From: Cristatella mucedo
Lineage: Eukaryota > Bryozoa > Phylactolaemata > Cristatellidae
Reading direction: 5' to 3'
Length of the DNA stretch: 64,000 nt
NCBI GenBank assembly: GCA_009760855.2
Contig: WPIO01000040.1
Location: 2,324,501 to 2,388,500, forward strand
The notes under the pieces were generated by a model that had not been told where the DNA came from, made no database searches, and saw nothing but the letters and a program-made list of their open reading frames with translations. Below are positions 1-60,357 of this stretch, piece after piece. Position numbers and translations under genes: made by a program. Position 1 is the stretch's first letter; every line of letters begins with the position of its first letter.

Positions 1-995
1 AATCATACTAGGTTTGCCCATAGCGTTAGCAAGTTGCTTTATCGTCTTTATCGTAGCATGGGATAGTTAAGACGTCGACATGGTGGAAGACGGGAGTGAT
101 CAAAGGTGTACAGCTGTCTGTCATCTGCATAAACATAAAAGCTTATGTTGCTATTATATCGGCGAGGAGAGTATTAATTGTTGAATTTTGGCCAAATAAT
201 AATAATAAAATATACAATTGATATAGGGTCCTCAGAGAACTCAAATAGGACTTGGTTATCAATCGTCAGTCTTATTATTATATTATTATCAATATTACTA
301 GCATGTGGCTGGTACACGTTATTCACTTTGAAAAAAGGCTGTGCATAAAACTAGCTTGTCAGCAAAGTCGGTCGAATGATGTGAGCACAAACAACATAAA
401 CCAATAAACTACCATTAGATGAGTAATCATATTACATATCTTTAGGTGCTTACAACGTGCCAAATTATGCATTGCATTTTAAGGAATAAATGCGATTTAC
501 AAAGCATGTTGAGAACTAGTCCTATAGTAGATGTGAGACCATGCACATTAACAACTATTAGTAAAGAATACATAAGAATACATAAGCACCTATAAACCAT
601 TAGCATTAAAAACTCATGATTAGCCTGACAATAGCACTGACTTAACAATAGCATTGGGTGAGTAGCTTATTTGCTCGGACTTGCTTCCCCATTCTGGGCT
701 CGAGCCCTGTGGCATATGTGAAGTGACTGAATAGAGATTTGGTCCTCTTAGGGTGCTAACAAATTAATTTTTTTTTATGCAACACTATCCTGCTTTGTGC
801 AACTGGCTATGTAAAGCTTTACATGCTGCCATGTAGGAAATGCCATACAACTGATCTGCAGACTTTTTTTTTGCTGAACTGTTCACCCTTTAATAGCAGG
901 CATGAGTATCCATAGTCAATATTTGTGTTAGCCTGTGTCAAGTTGAGATCATGCACGTGTCTAGTCGTATCATCGGTTTGGACCTGTACTCGTAG
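1..995. other. Intron sequence upstream of the first recognised USP9X exon
   Basis: The stretch is AT-rich. Degraded LINE/SINE tails appear at about 180-250 (AATAATAATA followed by CTCAGAGAACTC) and 693-768. I looked for the preceding USP9X exon here and did not find one. The stretch ends in an acceptor AG at 994-995. Confidence 0.6.
693..768 (+). repeat. Degenerate 3' half of tRNA-derived SINE family 1
   Basis: It reads GGGCTCGAGCCC, then GCATATGTGAAG, TGAATAGAGATT and TCCTCTTAGGGTGC. This is the same order as the better copies at 25250-25406 and 54550-54710, with many substitutions. It is the only plus-strand copy of this family seen in the window. Confidence 0.6.
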
Positions 996-30704
<29,709 letters not shown>

Positions 30705-31683
30705 GGCCGCACGCCCAATAGGAGCCAGCCGGCGAGATAGCGAGCCAGGGCTGACGGGCCGGCTTTTCAAAAAGAAAACCCCAAACTACGCATACAAGAC
30801 CTCGTGATCCCGATCGTTACTGTCCTGCTGCAGCCGACTTCGGCTCCAACCTTTTGAGCTTCAGCCGGGTGCAAAGCCGCAAGTCTGCACTGATCGTCGA
30901 AGAGGCGATCATAACAGCGTGCATGCTTGTGGCTCTACCGTCGGTGCCTACTCGCAACTTTAGTGCGCCTCCCCTTTCAATTCCTGATCGCTATGCTCCG
31001 AAATAGCGGCTGCAGAGGAGTGCTACGGTGACAAAGAGACACCTTCACACCGGTACGCAGGCACGCACCGATGCCGTACTGACCGATGGCACCAGGGATG
31101 CATCCACCCGAACCCCGACTCTCAAACGCGCTTCACTTTGCTTGCCCGGCTGATGCCTGCTGCCGTACTGCACTGCAGTGTCTGAATTAGCTCGTGGACG
31201 CTGGATCATAGCCTGCCTGAATTGGTGCGCAGTGCCTATGTGCCTAACATTGTGTCTGCCGAGTAAGCCTACCGATCCTTTGGGCTGGGCATCAATGAGA
31301 AAGAGAGCGCTGCTGAGGATCAACTAGTTGTGCTCCTCCTGAGAAGCAGCGGGCCTCAGAGATAGGGCCAATCCCGGCAGCAATTGATGGTCTCGCCAGC
31401 TCTCTGTGGGTAGTCCATGCATTGCTGTGTTATAGCCGTCGTCGAAGTGGCTAGGTTCCACGGTGGCTGATGTTCACTAGCCAGAGCTTGCTTCAAGTCT
31501 GGGCTTCGCCCGCTTGTTTTTCCAGCCTAATCGGACTCATAGTTTATGTGACTCGGCAAGTGATTCCGTGCCATTCTAAGGGAGCGCTCTGACGTCTAGG
31601 CGCGGGCTTGCCAACCCTTGTGCAGTTGTGTGCTGCTAGGTCACACTGTTGGCTCAAAGAAGAAATTAAATGCGTACTAGGCG

Positions 31684-31689
31684 AATAAA
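31684..31689 (+). terminator. Probable USP9X polyadenylation signal (AATAAA)
   Basis: AATAAA lies about 980 bp after the USP9X stop codon, with ATTAAA about 18 bp upstream and a T/G-rich stretch just after it. No canonical hexamer was noticed earlier in the 3' untranslated region. This would give a 3' UTR of about 1 kb. Confidence 0.5.
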
Positions 31690-32639
31690 AGTAATGGTTT
31701 GCTCTTGATTGTCCACTTGTGATGACTGACCTGGCTGGCTTCTATTCCTTTTTCATTTTTCCTCATTCTATGGCGCTCATCTCACAATGCACAAACGCTG
31801 CATTGTTAAGCTTCCCTTAATGGATTGGCCGTTTCTTTTGTTCACGGTTCTTCTTGCAGGCTTGCGCCTTCCTCTCCCCCGTCGAGATTTCAAGCTAACT
31901 AAACGTCGTTGTCCCTGCCGTTGTACAGCGTTTGCTATAGCACTCGGTTGCTGCGCATCACCTGGCAGCCCCGTTTGCAGCCAGCCAGTGCTCGGCTCAG
32001 GTTTTCTTAGCTTTGCCGTGCCTGTACCGACTATGCCCAGTGTTTGGCAATTAATTGAATTTGACTAGTCAGTAATATCAGTTATTATAATAACAGTAAT
32101 TCAGCCTGTACCGACTATGCTCAAGCCGGCCGCCGCGATCACTGCCTCAGCCGAACCATGGTTGCATGTATAGAGAGAGCACTGTGCTGAAAGCGCTCTC
32201 CCGTGCAGCTCGTGTTTGCATGCACTCAACGTCAAGGAAATATAAAAAAGAAAGGCAGGCACTCAAATGTGCATCCAACGTTGAGCGGGACTTCGAACTC
32301 GGAGATTAGCATTCATTGCGGCGTCCCAGGCCAGCAAAGTACATACGCGTCGCGAATCTATGTATGATGCAACTGCACGTAGCAACCACCTCGGCCACCT
32401 GGCAGCATCTTTGATCTGCTTACGGTGGGGGCGACAAAAAAAAATAGGAGGCGATTTATTAGGGCGCCAGCTTTTGAGGCTGCTCATCGGCTGTCGTGGC
32501 TAGAGCAATTCACGTGGCCTTAGTCTGCAACGAGGGCGATCGCTTGAAGACCTGGCGGTCTGAGTGCCGAACTGCTGGGACATTGTTGATGGCTATCGTT
32601 GTCCCCCAGCCACTTGGTAGTCATAACATCCCTAGCAGC
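31690..32639. other. Intergenic stretch without recognised features
   Basis: Beyond the presumed USP9X poly(A) site I see no gene, RNA or element boundary here. Short ORFs have no recognisable similarity. Confidence 0.5.
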
Positions 32640-33010
32640 CTCTCTCGTGGTATCCAAAGGATTTGAGGCGCAGCTGAATGACATGGGTCAGAAAAGCAGG
32701 TGCTGCGATGTGTAGTCGCATTGGAAAGTAGTTCGGATAGGTAGGCTGGAGCAAGGGAATGATAAAACCTGACAAATGAAAAAAGTTGCTCTTGAATAGG
32801 AAGCCAGTGCATGTCAGTGAGAAGTAGTGCAGATGACAGTCGCGACGTTCTCGACAAGTAAGCCTAGCTGCAGAGTTTGAACCAGCTGTAAGCATCATGG
32901 TGCACAGGCAGGAAGACCTACTGGTAGTGAGTTACTGAAGTCGAAACCGGATGTCGCAAATGCTTGGACCAGCTTGGCAATGGTTGCTATCCTTATCTAA
33001 GCGGATCCAA
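32640..33010 (-). mobile_element. LINE family B reverse-transcriptase fragment
   Basis: The minus strand encodes CRERRDCH followed by frame-broken sequence matching LADLHWLPV-type C-terminal RT sequence, upstream of LQPTYPNYF. It lies between the convergent 3' ends of USP9X and GCNA. Confidence 0.7.
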
Positions 33011-33494
33011 GTTTTTGCGATATAACCTGGCTGGCAGTGACTGGAGCTCATGTGATCATCTAGAAAACGGTCACATCAGAACAGGGCAAGCAGACTTCGT
33101 GCACAAGCTGCAGGGGATAGGATAGGCATACTCGTTTTGATGGTTAGGTTTTCCAGCACCCGAATAACGAACGCTAGGTTTGCCGTAAATAGTTAAAAGG
33201 TACCATGGTTTTCGCCAGAGCCCTCCTCCAGGCCTGGTCCCAGTTGGGCTTGCCACTGGCTTGGTAGCTTTCTCTGGGCTAGCTCCGAAGGAATGACAGT
33301 TTGTACGGCCGGTTGTAAAAAAGTTGTTCACTAACAATATCAGAGGAACTAAGAAATACTTCAAGGGAACGCTAAATAAAAACTTACTAGAGGGGACAGC
33401 GATCATCCCTCGGCCCGACAGCCACGTCGGGAACCTGTGAACACAGCTGCCTAATAATTATAATCATAACAGTTTGCTTGTATGAGGACCTTAA

Positions 33495-33690
33495 AGAACT
33501 TAATAATAATACATTTTTATAGTGCCCTCAGAGAACTGGTCTCTTTCTGGGCGCTTTACGTTTGCAGCAAAGGAAACGCGATCGAATAGTGAGTGGTATC
33601 ATGCTTGATAAACAACATGGATAACATGGTTAGGGTGACATGCACAGGGTCAGTATGCAAGTGTCAGCAGGCATAAGCACGTAAAGGACG
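33495..33690 (-). mobile_element. LINE family B 3' end, minus strand
   Basis: On the minus strand: CATGTCACCCTAACCATGTT, AGCATGATACCACTCACTATTC, then the tail hairpin TAAAGCGCCCAGAAAGAGAC / CTGAGGGCACTATAAAAATG and ATTATTAT. It lies head to head with the longer plus-strand copy that begins about 33745. Confidence 0.75.
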
Positions 33691-33744
33691 AAGCACACGT
33701 ATCCACTAAATGCTGTCGTAAATCACATTAATCACATAAATCAC

Positions 33745-35097
33745 AATCATCGATCACAAAGTACTTCTAGAGCGCCTCTCATCTCGCCTGGGCATCACTG
33801 GCACTGCTCTGCAGTGGTTCAGGTCCTATCTCAGAGGGAGACTCCAGAGTATTGACGTGAATGGACAAAGATCATCTGAAGTACCTCTAAAATATGGAGT
33901 ACCTCAGGGCTCTATGCGAGGTCCGGTCCTTTTCACGGTTTATACTCTGCCTCTTGCTGATGTGATTGCCAAGCACAATCTAGGCTTTCACTTCTATGCG
34001 GATGACACTCAGTTGTACCTTTGCTTTGATCCCTCCCAGCCTTCGAGCACCTCAAATCTTCAACTCACTTGCTGCATGCATTGATGACATCCGCACATGG
34101 ATGGCAGCAAATTTTCTAAAACTAAACGATGATAAAACTAACTTACTAGTTATGGGCAAACCCAGTGTGATTCACTAATTGGAAAGGCTGACTTTCAAAA
34201 TTGGCTCTGCCAGCATATCTCCAGTTTAATCAGCTCGAAATCTAGGTGTCATATTCCAAAGCGACCTCTCGTTAGACGACCACATCAGCTCCACAGTTAA
34301 ATCAGCCTATTTTCAGCTTCATAACATTGCTAAAATTAGGGCTTGTTTAGATAAGGATACCACATCTAAGTTGGTCCATGCATTCGTGACATCCCGTCTC
34401 GACTTCTGCAACTCACTGCTTACTGGCCTACCAGCATGTGCGATCAGGCGATTGCAGTTGGTGCAAAACTCTGCAGCTAGGCTTGTCTGTCGTGAGCGTC
34501 GCAGTTGCCACATTACTCCACTTCTCGCCGACCTGCACTGGCTACCAGTGAGGCAACGGATTGACTTTTTTGACGAAGGTTTTGTCGCTCACTTTTAGGT
34601 CTCTTCATTCTATGGCTCCAGCCTATCTTTCAGATATACTACCCCATCAGGCCAAGCATCGTACCACCCGCTTCTCGGAATCCAACAGTCTGGAAATACC
34701 TCATACAAACCTTAAACCCTTTGGAGACCGTGCATTTAGTTCATATGCTCCCAAAGCCTGGAACTCCCTCCCGACCTGCGTCAGAACATCCCCTGACCTG
34801 ACCACGTTTAAAAGGAACTTAAAAACACACCTATTTAGGACAGCATTTAGTGGGTCCCCGTGATTCGTCGTTCACGTGCTTATGCGTGCTGACACTGTGC
34901 ATGCTGCCACTAACTACATTTGCATGCTGACCCTGTGCATGTCAGCCCTAACCATGTTACTCATTTTGTTTGTTTATCAAGCATAATATTAATCACCATT
35001 CAAATGGATTTCCCTTTGCAGCAAATGTAAAGCACCTAGTAAGAGATTGAGTTCTCTGAGGGCGCTTTATCAAGTGCAATATTATTGTTATTATTAT
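33745..35097 (+). mobile_element. LINE family B (CR1/L2-type), 5'-truncated RT plus complete 3' end
   Basis: The reverse transcriptase begins at LLERLSSRLGITG and continues through [59 protein letters not shown] and LHWLPVRQRIDF, interrupted by frameshifts and stops. The C-terminal KPFGDRAFSSYAPKAWNSLP block ends at about 34863. The 3' UTR and tail hairpin AAAGCACCTAGTAAGAGATTG / CTCTGAGGGCGCTTTA end in TTATTGTTATTATTAT. No intact ORF remains. It is the best copy of this family in the window. Confidence 0.9.
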
Positions 35098-35099
35098 AA

Positions 35100-35530
35100 A
35101 TAGGGGCGTTTTTAATTTATTTTTAAATGTGGTCAAGTCAGTGGATGTCGTGACGGAAGTCGGTAGTGAGTTCCTGGCTTTGAGAGCATACAAACTAAAT
35201 GCACAACCTCCAAAAGACTTGAGGTTCACACGAGGTACAGGTAAACAATTAAATTCCGAAAAGCAGGTGATACAATACTTGGCCTGGTGGGGAGTAGATC
35301 AGATTAGTAGGCTGGAGCAAAAGAATGCAGGGACTTAAAAGTGACAGCACCATGCACAGGGTCAGCATGCAAGTGTGGTTAGCGGCAGCATGCACAGTGT
35401 CAGCACGCATAAGCACGTAAAGGACGAATCACAGGGACCCACTAAATGCTGTCCTAAATAGGTGTAAAGTTCTTTTTAAATGTGGTCAAGTCAGGGAATG
35501 TTCTGACGCAGGTCGGGAGTGACGAAGGCA
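35100..35530 (-). mobile_element. LINE family B fragments, minus strand
   Basis: The minus strand gives LKSFGGCAFSLYALKARNSLP at 35110-35230, and a second partial copy of the same RT end plus 3' UTR at 35344-35530. Together with 33495-35097 this is a nest of opposed LINE copies in the intergenic region. Confidence 0.75.
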
Positions 35531-35995
35531 TCGCAATCTCATGAACACAGTTATAAGCATCCTCATGGCTTACGAAGGGCTCACCAACAATGGTGGCAGA
35601 CCCTCGACTGGCAGACAATTCATGAGTTAACACTGGTTTTGCACAGTGGTCAAGGTGCTCGCCTCGACCAAGGTGAAGGTGAATGTATTTGACGAGGTCG
35701 TGGGCTTGAGCCAAGTGGCATTAGTGAAGCGCCTGCACACAGGTCAAGTTCTGTTACGGCACTATACACATGAATTGCATGTGATGAACACACGATCTGC
35801 GCAGGTCGCTTTCGTCCGGAAGAGTCATGAACATGAGCCACGGCTTGAAATTTAGGCATCCATTAGACTCTTCTTACCATCGTCGATGTACTCAAGAGTT
35901 TTCAAGGTCACCGGGAGTGGTCACAAGTACCACCCGATGCTGCTTACACTAAAAGGCGTTGCAGATCACACAAGGCGAGCCTTAAAAAAAGATGC
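35531..35995. other. Intergenic stretch with a degraded SINE head
   Basis: At about 35645-35712 the plus strand reads GGTCAAGGTGCTCGCCTCGAC and GAGGTCGTGGGCTTGAGCC, a decayed SINE family 1 tRNA-like head. Nothing else recognised. Confidence 0.5.
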
Positions 35996-35999
35996 ACTT

Positions 36000-36005
36000 T
36001 TTATT
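36000..36005 (-). terminator. Possible GCNA polyadenylation signal (AATAAA on minus strand)
   Basis: TTTATT on the plus strand gives AATAAA on the GCNA strand, about 760 bp after the stop codon. It would make a 0.75-kb 3' UTR. No RNA evidence. Confidence 0.35.
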
Positions 36006-36539
36006 TACAGTTTATTCTTTCGTTTGCCTCACGGCAGCTGACGACAACAAATACTTGAGACACAAGCGCCGACATCATCCAGATCAGCACTGTGATCTCA
36101 CCCGATTGGAAGTCACACACACTGAGGATAAGCAACCGATTGACTGGTGCAGCATGAAAGTCCGAAGAAAGTTTAAAGTGTTGACTTCTCAAGTAATCCA
36201 AGAAACATAGCCGCACGGCAGAGTGCCAGACGTTCAGCCGTTCATTAGAAAATGCAAGAATACGAAGATTAGCTGTGATTAGGCAAATGGCTCAACTATC
36301 CGTGAGTTTAGACTTGTTGTAAACAGCTTGAGATAACAAGCTCAGAAGCAAGCACCTATCAATCGCTTTAAAAGGTAAAGGAACAGCACCAGCACAAATG
36401 CGCTGCTCCCATTTTAAAATCGACCAGGCAACTCTTGCAGGCACTGAATGCTTTCCACACGAGTCGCTCTGCTCAGCATGTTGTGGCAGCATCGGCTGCC
36501 GGGCAGTTTAGAAATGGCCTCTAGAGAAGAGCACGAAGC

Positions 36540-36680
36540 GAGTCATCGGCTCCAGTCATCGAGTCATCGAGTCATCGAGTCATCAGTCATCGAGTCATCG
36601 AGTCATCAGTCATCGAGTCATCGAGTCATCGAGTCATCAGTCATCGAGTCATCGAGTCATCGGCTATCCAGTCATCGAGT
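36540..36680. repeat. GAGTCATC(A) minisatellite in the GCNA 3' flank
   Basis: About 15 copies of an 8-10 bp unit (CGAGTCATCGAGTCATCAGT), with short and long variants alternating. It starts roughly 80 bp beyond the GCNA stop codon, so it probably lies in the 3' UTR. Confidence 0.85.
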
Positions 36681-36761
36681 GGCTGTAGCGGCAGTTTTTT
36701 TGGTTAAAGTCATCTTTGACGGATAAAGCAAAGCAATCGGATTTTCGTCAGGTGTCCTCAC

Positions 36762-55606
<18,845 letters not shown>

Positions 55607-56293
55607 TTGGCGACGAATCTGCAGCAGCCAATAGAAACACCGCTGCTGCCGCGCAGCCACCCGGGCGAATGCGCGAAGAAACAGCCGCTACTTCCAGTCG
55701 CCCGTCCGCTGGCAGGCAGCCGGGGCTCGCGGGTGTTTCCTCGATGGCTTGCCGTCCGCGGCTTAGCTGAGATCCGGTGGCATCGGCACAGCGCGTCGGA
55801 GGAGGGGGGCAGAGTTCCTTACCCGTAGCGCCGACGGTTTGAAAATGAAGGCACTTTCAGCCAAGCTACGGTCAGTTGGCTGCGCAAGCGAAAGAAGCTA
55901 TTTAAAAGCCCCGCCAGGTGCCGTCAATGGGCTCGCGCCCATTCCGCTCCCCAGTGTCGCGAACGCACCACACAGTTGGCTCGTCCGAAAGCTTCGCGCG
56001 ACGTGTTATAAAATCCAGAAATAAATTTTGGTTCAAAATAAATCTCTTAAACTTAGCACTCACTGTTGTCTTCCTGGCCTCACATCGTAGCTTACGAGCG
56101 CGCCGGTCTCCGAATAGATGTTTCGTTTCTTTTTTAGCAGAGTAAGTAGACGTAGCAAGCATTTACGTTTTTAATAATAAAATATGAAAGATAGCTTTAT
56201 AATTCAGTTTGCTATTTTTTCGTCTTAACACGTTTTGCTGGAAGGCACTTTGCGTTAGTGCACCAGGCATCATTTGGCTCCGGCGGAACCAAC
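55607..56293. promoter_or_regulatory. Divergent promoter interval of GCNA and the AP5B1-like gene
   Basis: The 687 bp between the two start codons must hold both transcription starts and 5' UTRs, unless unseen 5' exons exist. The GCNA half is GC-rich, with a CCAAT word at 55628-55632. The AP5B1 half is AT-rich, with TTATAAAATCCAG at about 56006. No CpG or TF-site calculation was done. Confidence 0.55.
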
Positions 56294-59200
56294 ATGGAAG
56301 CCCAGTTGGCTTCGGAGGAGGGGCTGCAGATATTGCTGGAGATAGGACGCGACCCCATAGAGTTTTGCAGGAAGGCGTACCCTGCAGACCACGAGGAGAA
56401 CAGCTCCGCTGTTCTATGTTTGCTAGTCTCAGAACTTCTGAAGGTATTAGCAAGACTCGGCTGTGGCAGCCGGTCGCCGGATTCTTTGCTCGGCCAGTTG
56501 CAGGCAGATCAGTGCCTGCATTTAACGCCTGTCCTCTCCCTCCACCCCCCCCCCGGGCGAACGAAGCCATATGGATTAGTGGATCAAATTAAACCGAACA
56601 CTGTGTATCCACGTTTTGCAGATCGTCTGAATAAAAGGGGGGAGAGCTTTGTCGGACGCTAATATCCTCTCTTTTAGGAGTCAAAGCTGTGAATACACCG
56701 TCGCACGTTCATAACGCGATCTGCATCAGGCCCCCAGTGTAGATCGTCTCTCTTCGTTGGCGTTTCGGTTTCGCGTGCACACGCGGCAGACGGGCTCTTG
56801 GCGACACCGAATAGCCGACCTGCCGACGCTACGCGTTTGCTTCAGTCATCGATGCTCTCTGAAGGGCGGGGTAGTTGAAAAAAATATGAAGCCTCGTCCT
56901 TCACCAGCTCGTCCTTCACCAGCTCGTCCTTCGAGCTCAACTTTCACCTTCATCTTCACCTGCATCTTCACTTGCCCTTGATTCTTTTGGCCGATCTATC
57001 ACATGTAAACGCGGTGCTAGCGATGCTCCGGCTTTAACTGTTTCGTGTGCTTGCAGTGATCTGTTCGCAATCAGCTCCATACCAGAGGGGTAGGGACCCG
57101 GTAGGATTTTCTCACTCCCTCACGGTCCTCGTGTGCACGCCGTCTCGTCATTGTGTGCTTTTATGAGATTGCATGTTTTTTCGAATCTTTACTTTGAAGC
57201 TGTGCTTCCGACTCTTTTCGGTTTCGCTCCTCAGTGCGGCCAGCTTCCCACTTCTCAAGCGTAGGCGCTCTGAATCCGTGCTGCTGCTGCCATTCTAGCC
57301 TCCATCTTCCATGCTGTCACGTGTCACGCTATCACGTGTGAGCTAATTTCTTCGTCGACCATCTGAGCCGTGTTGTGACTTTTAATATACTTGTAATACT
57401 TTTATACTTTTAATTCGAGATGAGCTATATGCATTGCTGGACACTGCATCGGCTTCACCGATGGATCGACCTCTTACTCTGTCTTCTAGACGTTCTGCAG
57501 TAAACTTCTCCTGCATGAAAACCGCCTAGTCGTTGCGGCTTTATCAAGTTCCGAAATGCCATAAACTGCAACAACTGCCACGGTGCATCTCCCAGCTTCT
57601 GGGTGGAGCAGATTCACGCGAAAGTTTCGAGGAGCTTTCGTGCACCGCTCAGAAAAGGATAGAATGGAGGGCCCTCTCGGTTTGCCTCGTGGGAGATGGG
57701 ATGTGAGAGTGCTGCTTGTAAATTTGTGGTAAGTTTGTTCCAAAAGATATGTGTACAAAAAAACGAGGGTCATAATCGCTCTTCATTGTACCACCAACCG
57801 TAGCCTGCAAGCAACCCGTGGCAACCTGTGCCCAGATATGCTATGTACGAACCATCACGGACCGACTGTGCTCGCCCTCAATGCCGTAGTAATCACGCAT
57901 AATGGCATCGGTGACGAAAATTATCCTCTCCCGACCTTCGTCAAGAAATGCTTGATTTCTGGCTTGATTGTGTTAAGGTGTCAGTCCTTCACGACTGCTG
58001 TCGCGAGTTCAAATCCTGTATAGGGCGAGCCTGTATTGCCAATTGCAAGCGGTGGTGGTAACCGTTAAGGGACTTCTGCCGCTATGCAAATGAGACTGTT
58101 AATATAGAGTGTGCGATTACTTTTTCCGGAGGAGAAAAAGGGCTAAAAAAAAGTAGCTCTGTCTCTATCTAGGCTAAAAAAAAGTAGCTCTGTCTCTATC
58201 TAGGCTAAAAAAAGTAGCTCTGTCTCTATCTAGGCTAAAAAAAGTAGCTCTGTCTCTATCTAGGCTAAAAAAAAGTAGCTCAGTCTCTATCTAGGCTAAA
58301 AAAAAGTAGCTCAGTCTCTATCATGAGGCTCGTCAACCATGCATGAAGAAGTAAATACCAAAGAATGCTCGCACCGAGAGCCTGTGCTCAGGCTGTGAGT
58401 GCGCTATTCAAAACTCTCCTGCGTACCACCCACCCACATGGTCTTTATGACTTGGTGGAGTTACAGACGGAGATACATAACATAACATAACATAACAAAG
58501 ATGGTTTGCCAAACGCTTACAGAACTACCACAGTGCCATTAGCATTATCGCAGCTCGATTGTCCATCCAGCTGCAATAGTTATCTATAAATAATTATCTG
58601 AAAATAATTATCTATAAATAATCTTTAAATAATTAAAAGATTTAAATAATTTAAAGATCATTTATTTATTACATATGACTAGACCCAAAGGTCTTTGGGT
58701 CTAGTCATCTTTGTGAGTCGAACTCTTCTCACGACCTCTCACATTAATTTTGGATCGCAGCCACCTGGTTAAGGTGTGCTCCTCTTTGGCTGCTCAGATC
58801 GGCGGTTCGAGTCATGCAGCTTTGGCAATGCTTCATTACCCGCTGCAGGCGGCGCCTGTTGTCGACAAGGCTCTTCTGCTGCTATATAAATAAGGCCGCT
58901 AATCAGCCTTGACCTTTACTTTACTTCGTAGGCTAAGGCAAACTCGTCCATGTTGGTTTGACCAGGTGGCGAGCTGCAGTGGGCAGTCTGGCTGATTTCT
59001 GTCGGCGACCGCTATTTCTGCTGACACGTTTTCCTGCTTAGCTCGTGCATTCTCAAGTCGCGCAATCGGCGAATTCTAGACGATTCCAGCAGGGCATTTC
59101 CACACCCGTCCTCCTCATGTCCCAGGGCGTTCGCAGCTGTGCCACGGCTGACGTTCGAGTTCGGGTTCGTCCAGGGCACGTCTGAACTTGCTCGTTTTCT

Positions 59201-59362
59201 TCTGCTCGTGTGCTGGTAGCCCTCACAGCAAGATCTCAGTGCTCCCTCTCGACATCAGTCACAGACAGAGAGAGAGAGAGAGAGAGAGAGAGGCAGACAG
59301 ACAGAGACAGAGAGACAGAGTGGCCAGACAGCGACTGCGGCAGCAGGCAAAAACGTTGGCCC

Positions 59363-59396
<34 letters not shown>

Positions 59397-59576
59397 TTAT
59401 TTAAGTGTATGTGGCCCTCGACGGCTGTAGGCTGTGCACCGCTGGCTCGAGCCGCTGCCACATCCGCCGTTGCCATCGGCATTCTAGCCGCCGAGATCTA
59501 AGCTGAGATTGCTGCTTGGCATGCGCTGATGCGACCAACCGCCGTGGCCAGGCGCGTCCTCCTAGAACGTTTGCTC

Positions 59577-59607
<31 letters not shown>

Positions 59608-60315
59608 TGTTTCTTCCAGGCTTTGTACTCGGAGGTGATACCCGTCAGCGTGAAGACGCGTGTTGTGACACTGCTTTCTGACGAGTGCATCGCTCTCTTT
59701 GATGGCAGCAACGGGTAGGCATACACGCACGGCGCTGCACTGCCACTCCTGCTGCTGCTGGCTGAGAGGGGATTGCCTTGCTTCTTCGGCAATGGTGGTG
59801 GCAGCGGCAGCTGCTGCTGCTGCTGCTGCTGCTGCTGCAGTATGGATGGCAAAAGCTGATGGCGCGCCGAGGTCTCGAGTGTCGGTTTCGGATCTTGCAA
59901 CCTGGAGCAGAGAGTGGACAGCCTGGACAGAGTGGACACGACCGTCGGCTGCAACGGTGGTGATATAGCGCAAAATCGTGCTAGTTGCATTTGTTTTTAT
60001 CAATTTAATGCCTTGGCCCTCGAAGCTCGGCTAATCTGCTCGACCTGTCTGCCCCGTCGAGGCTCGACCCGTTGGCTGCGTCGGTCAGAATCTATGCGCT
60101 GCCGGCACGCCAGTGTCTCGCTTTCCAGGTCTGGTCTGCCATTGTTTCGCATAACTGTGCCCGCGTTGCCAGATAGAATTGGTGCAGGCACCGGCGCTGC
60201 TGCCGCCAGTCGAAGGTGCAAGCGTGCATATGGTGGAACGTGATAGCATACACACTGACACACACAGACACACACATGAATACATGAATTGAACGGGCAT
60301 TATATTTACGAATAC

Positions 60316-60357
<42 letters not shown>

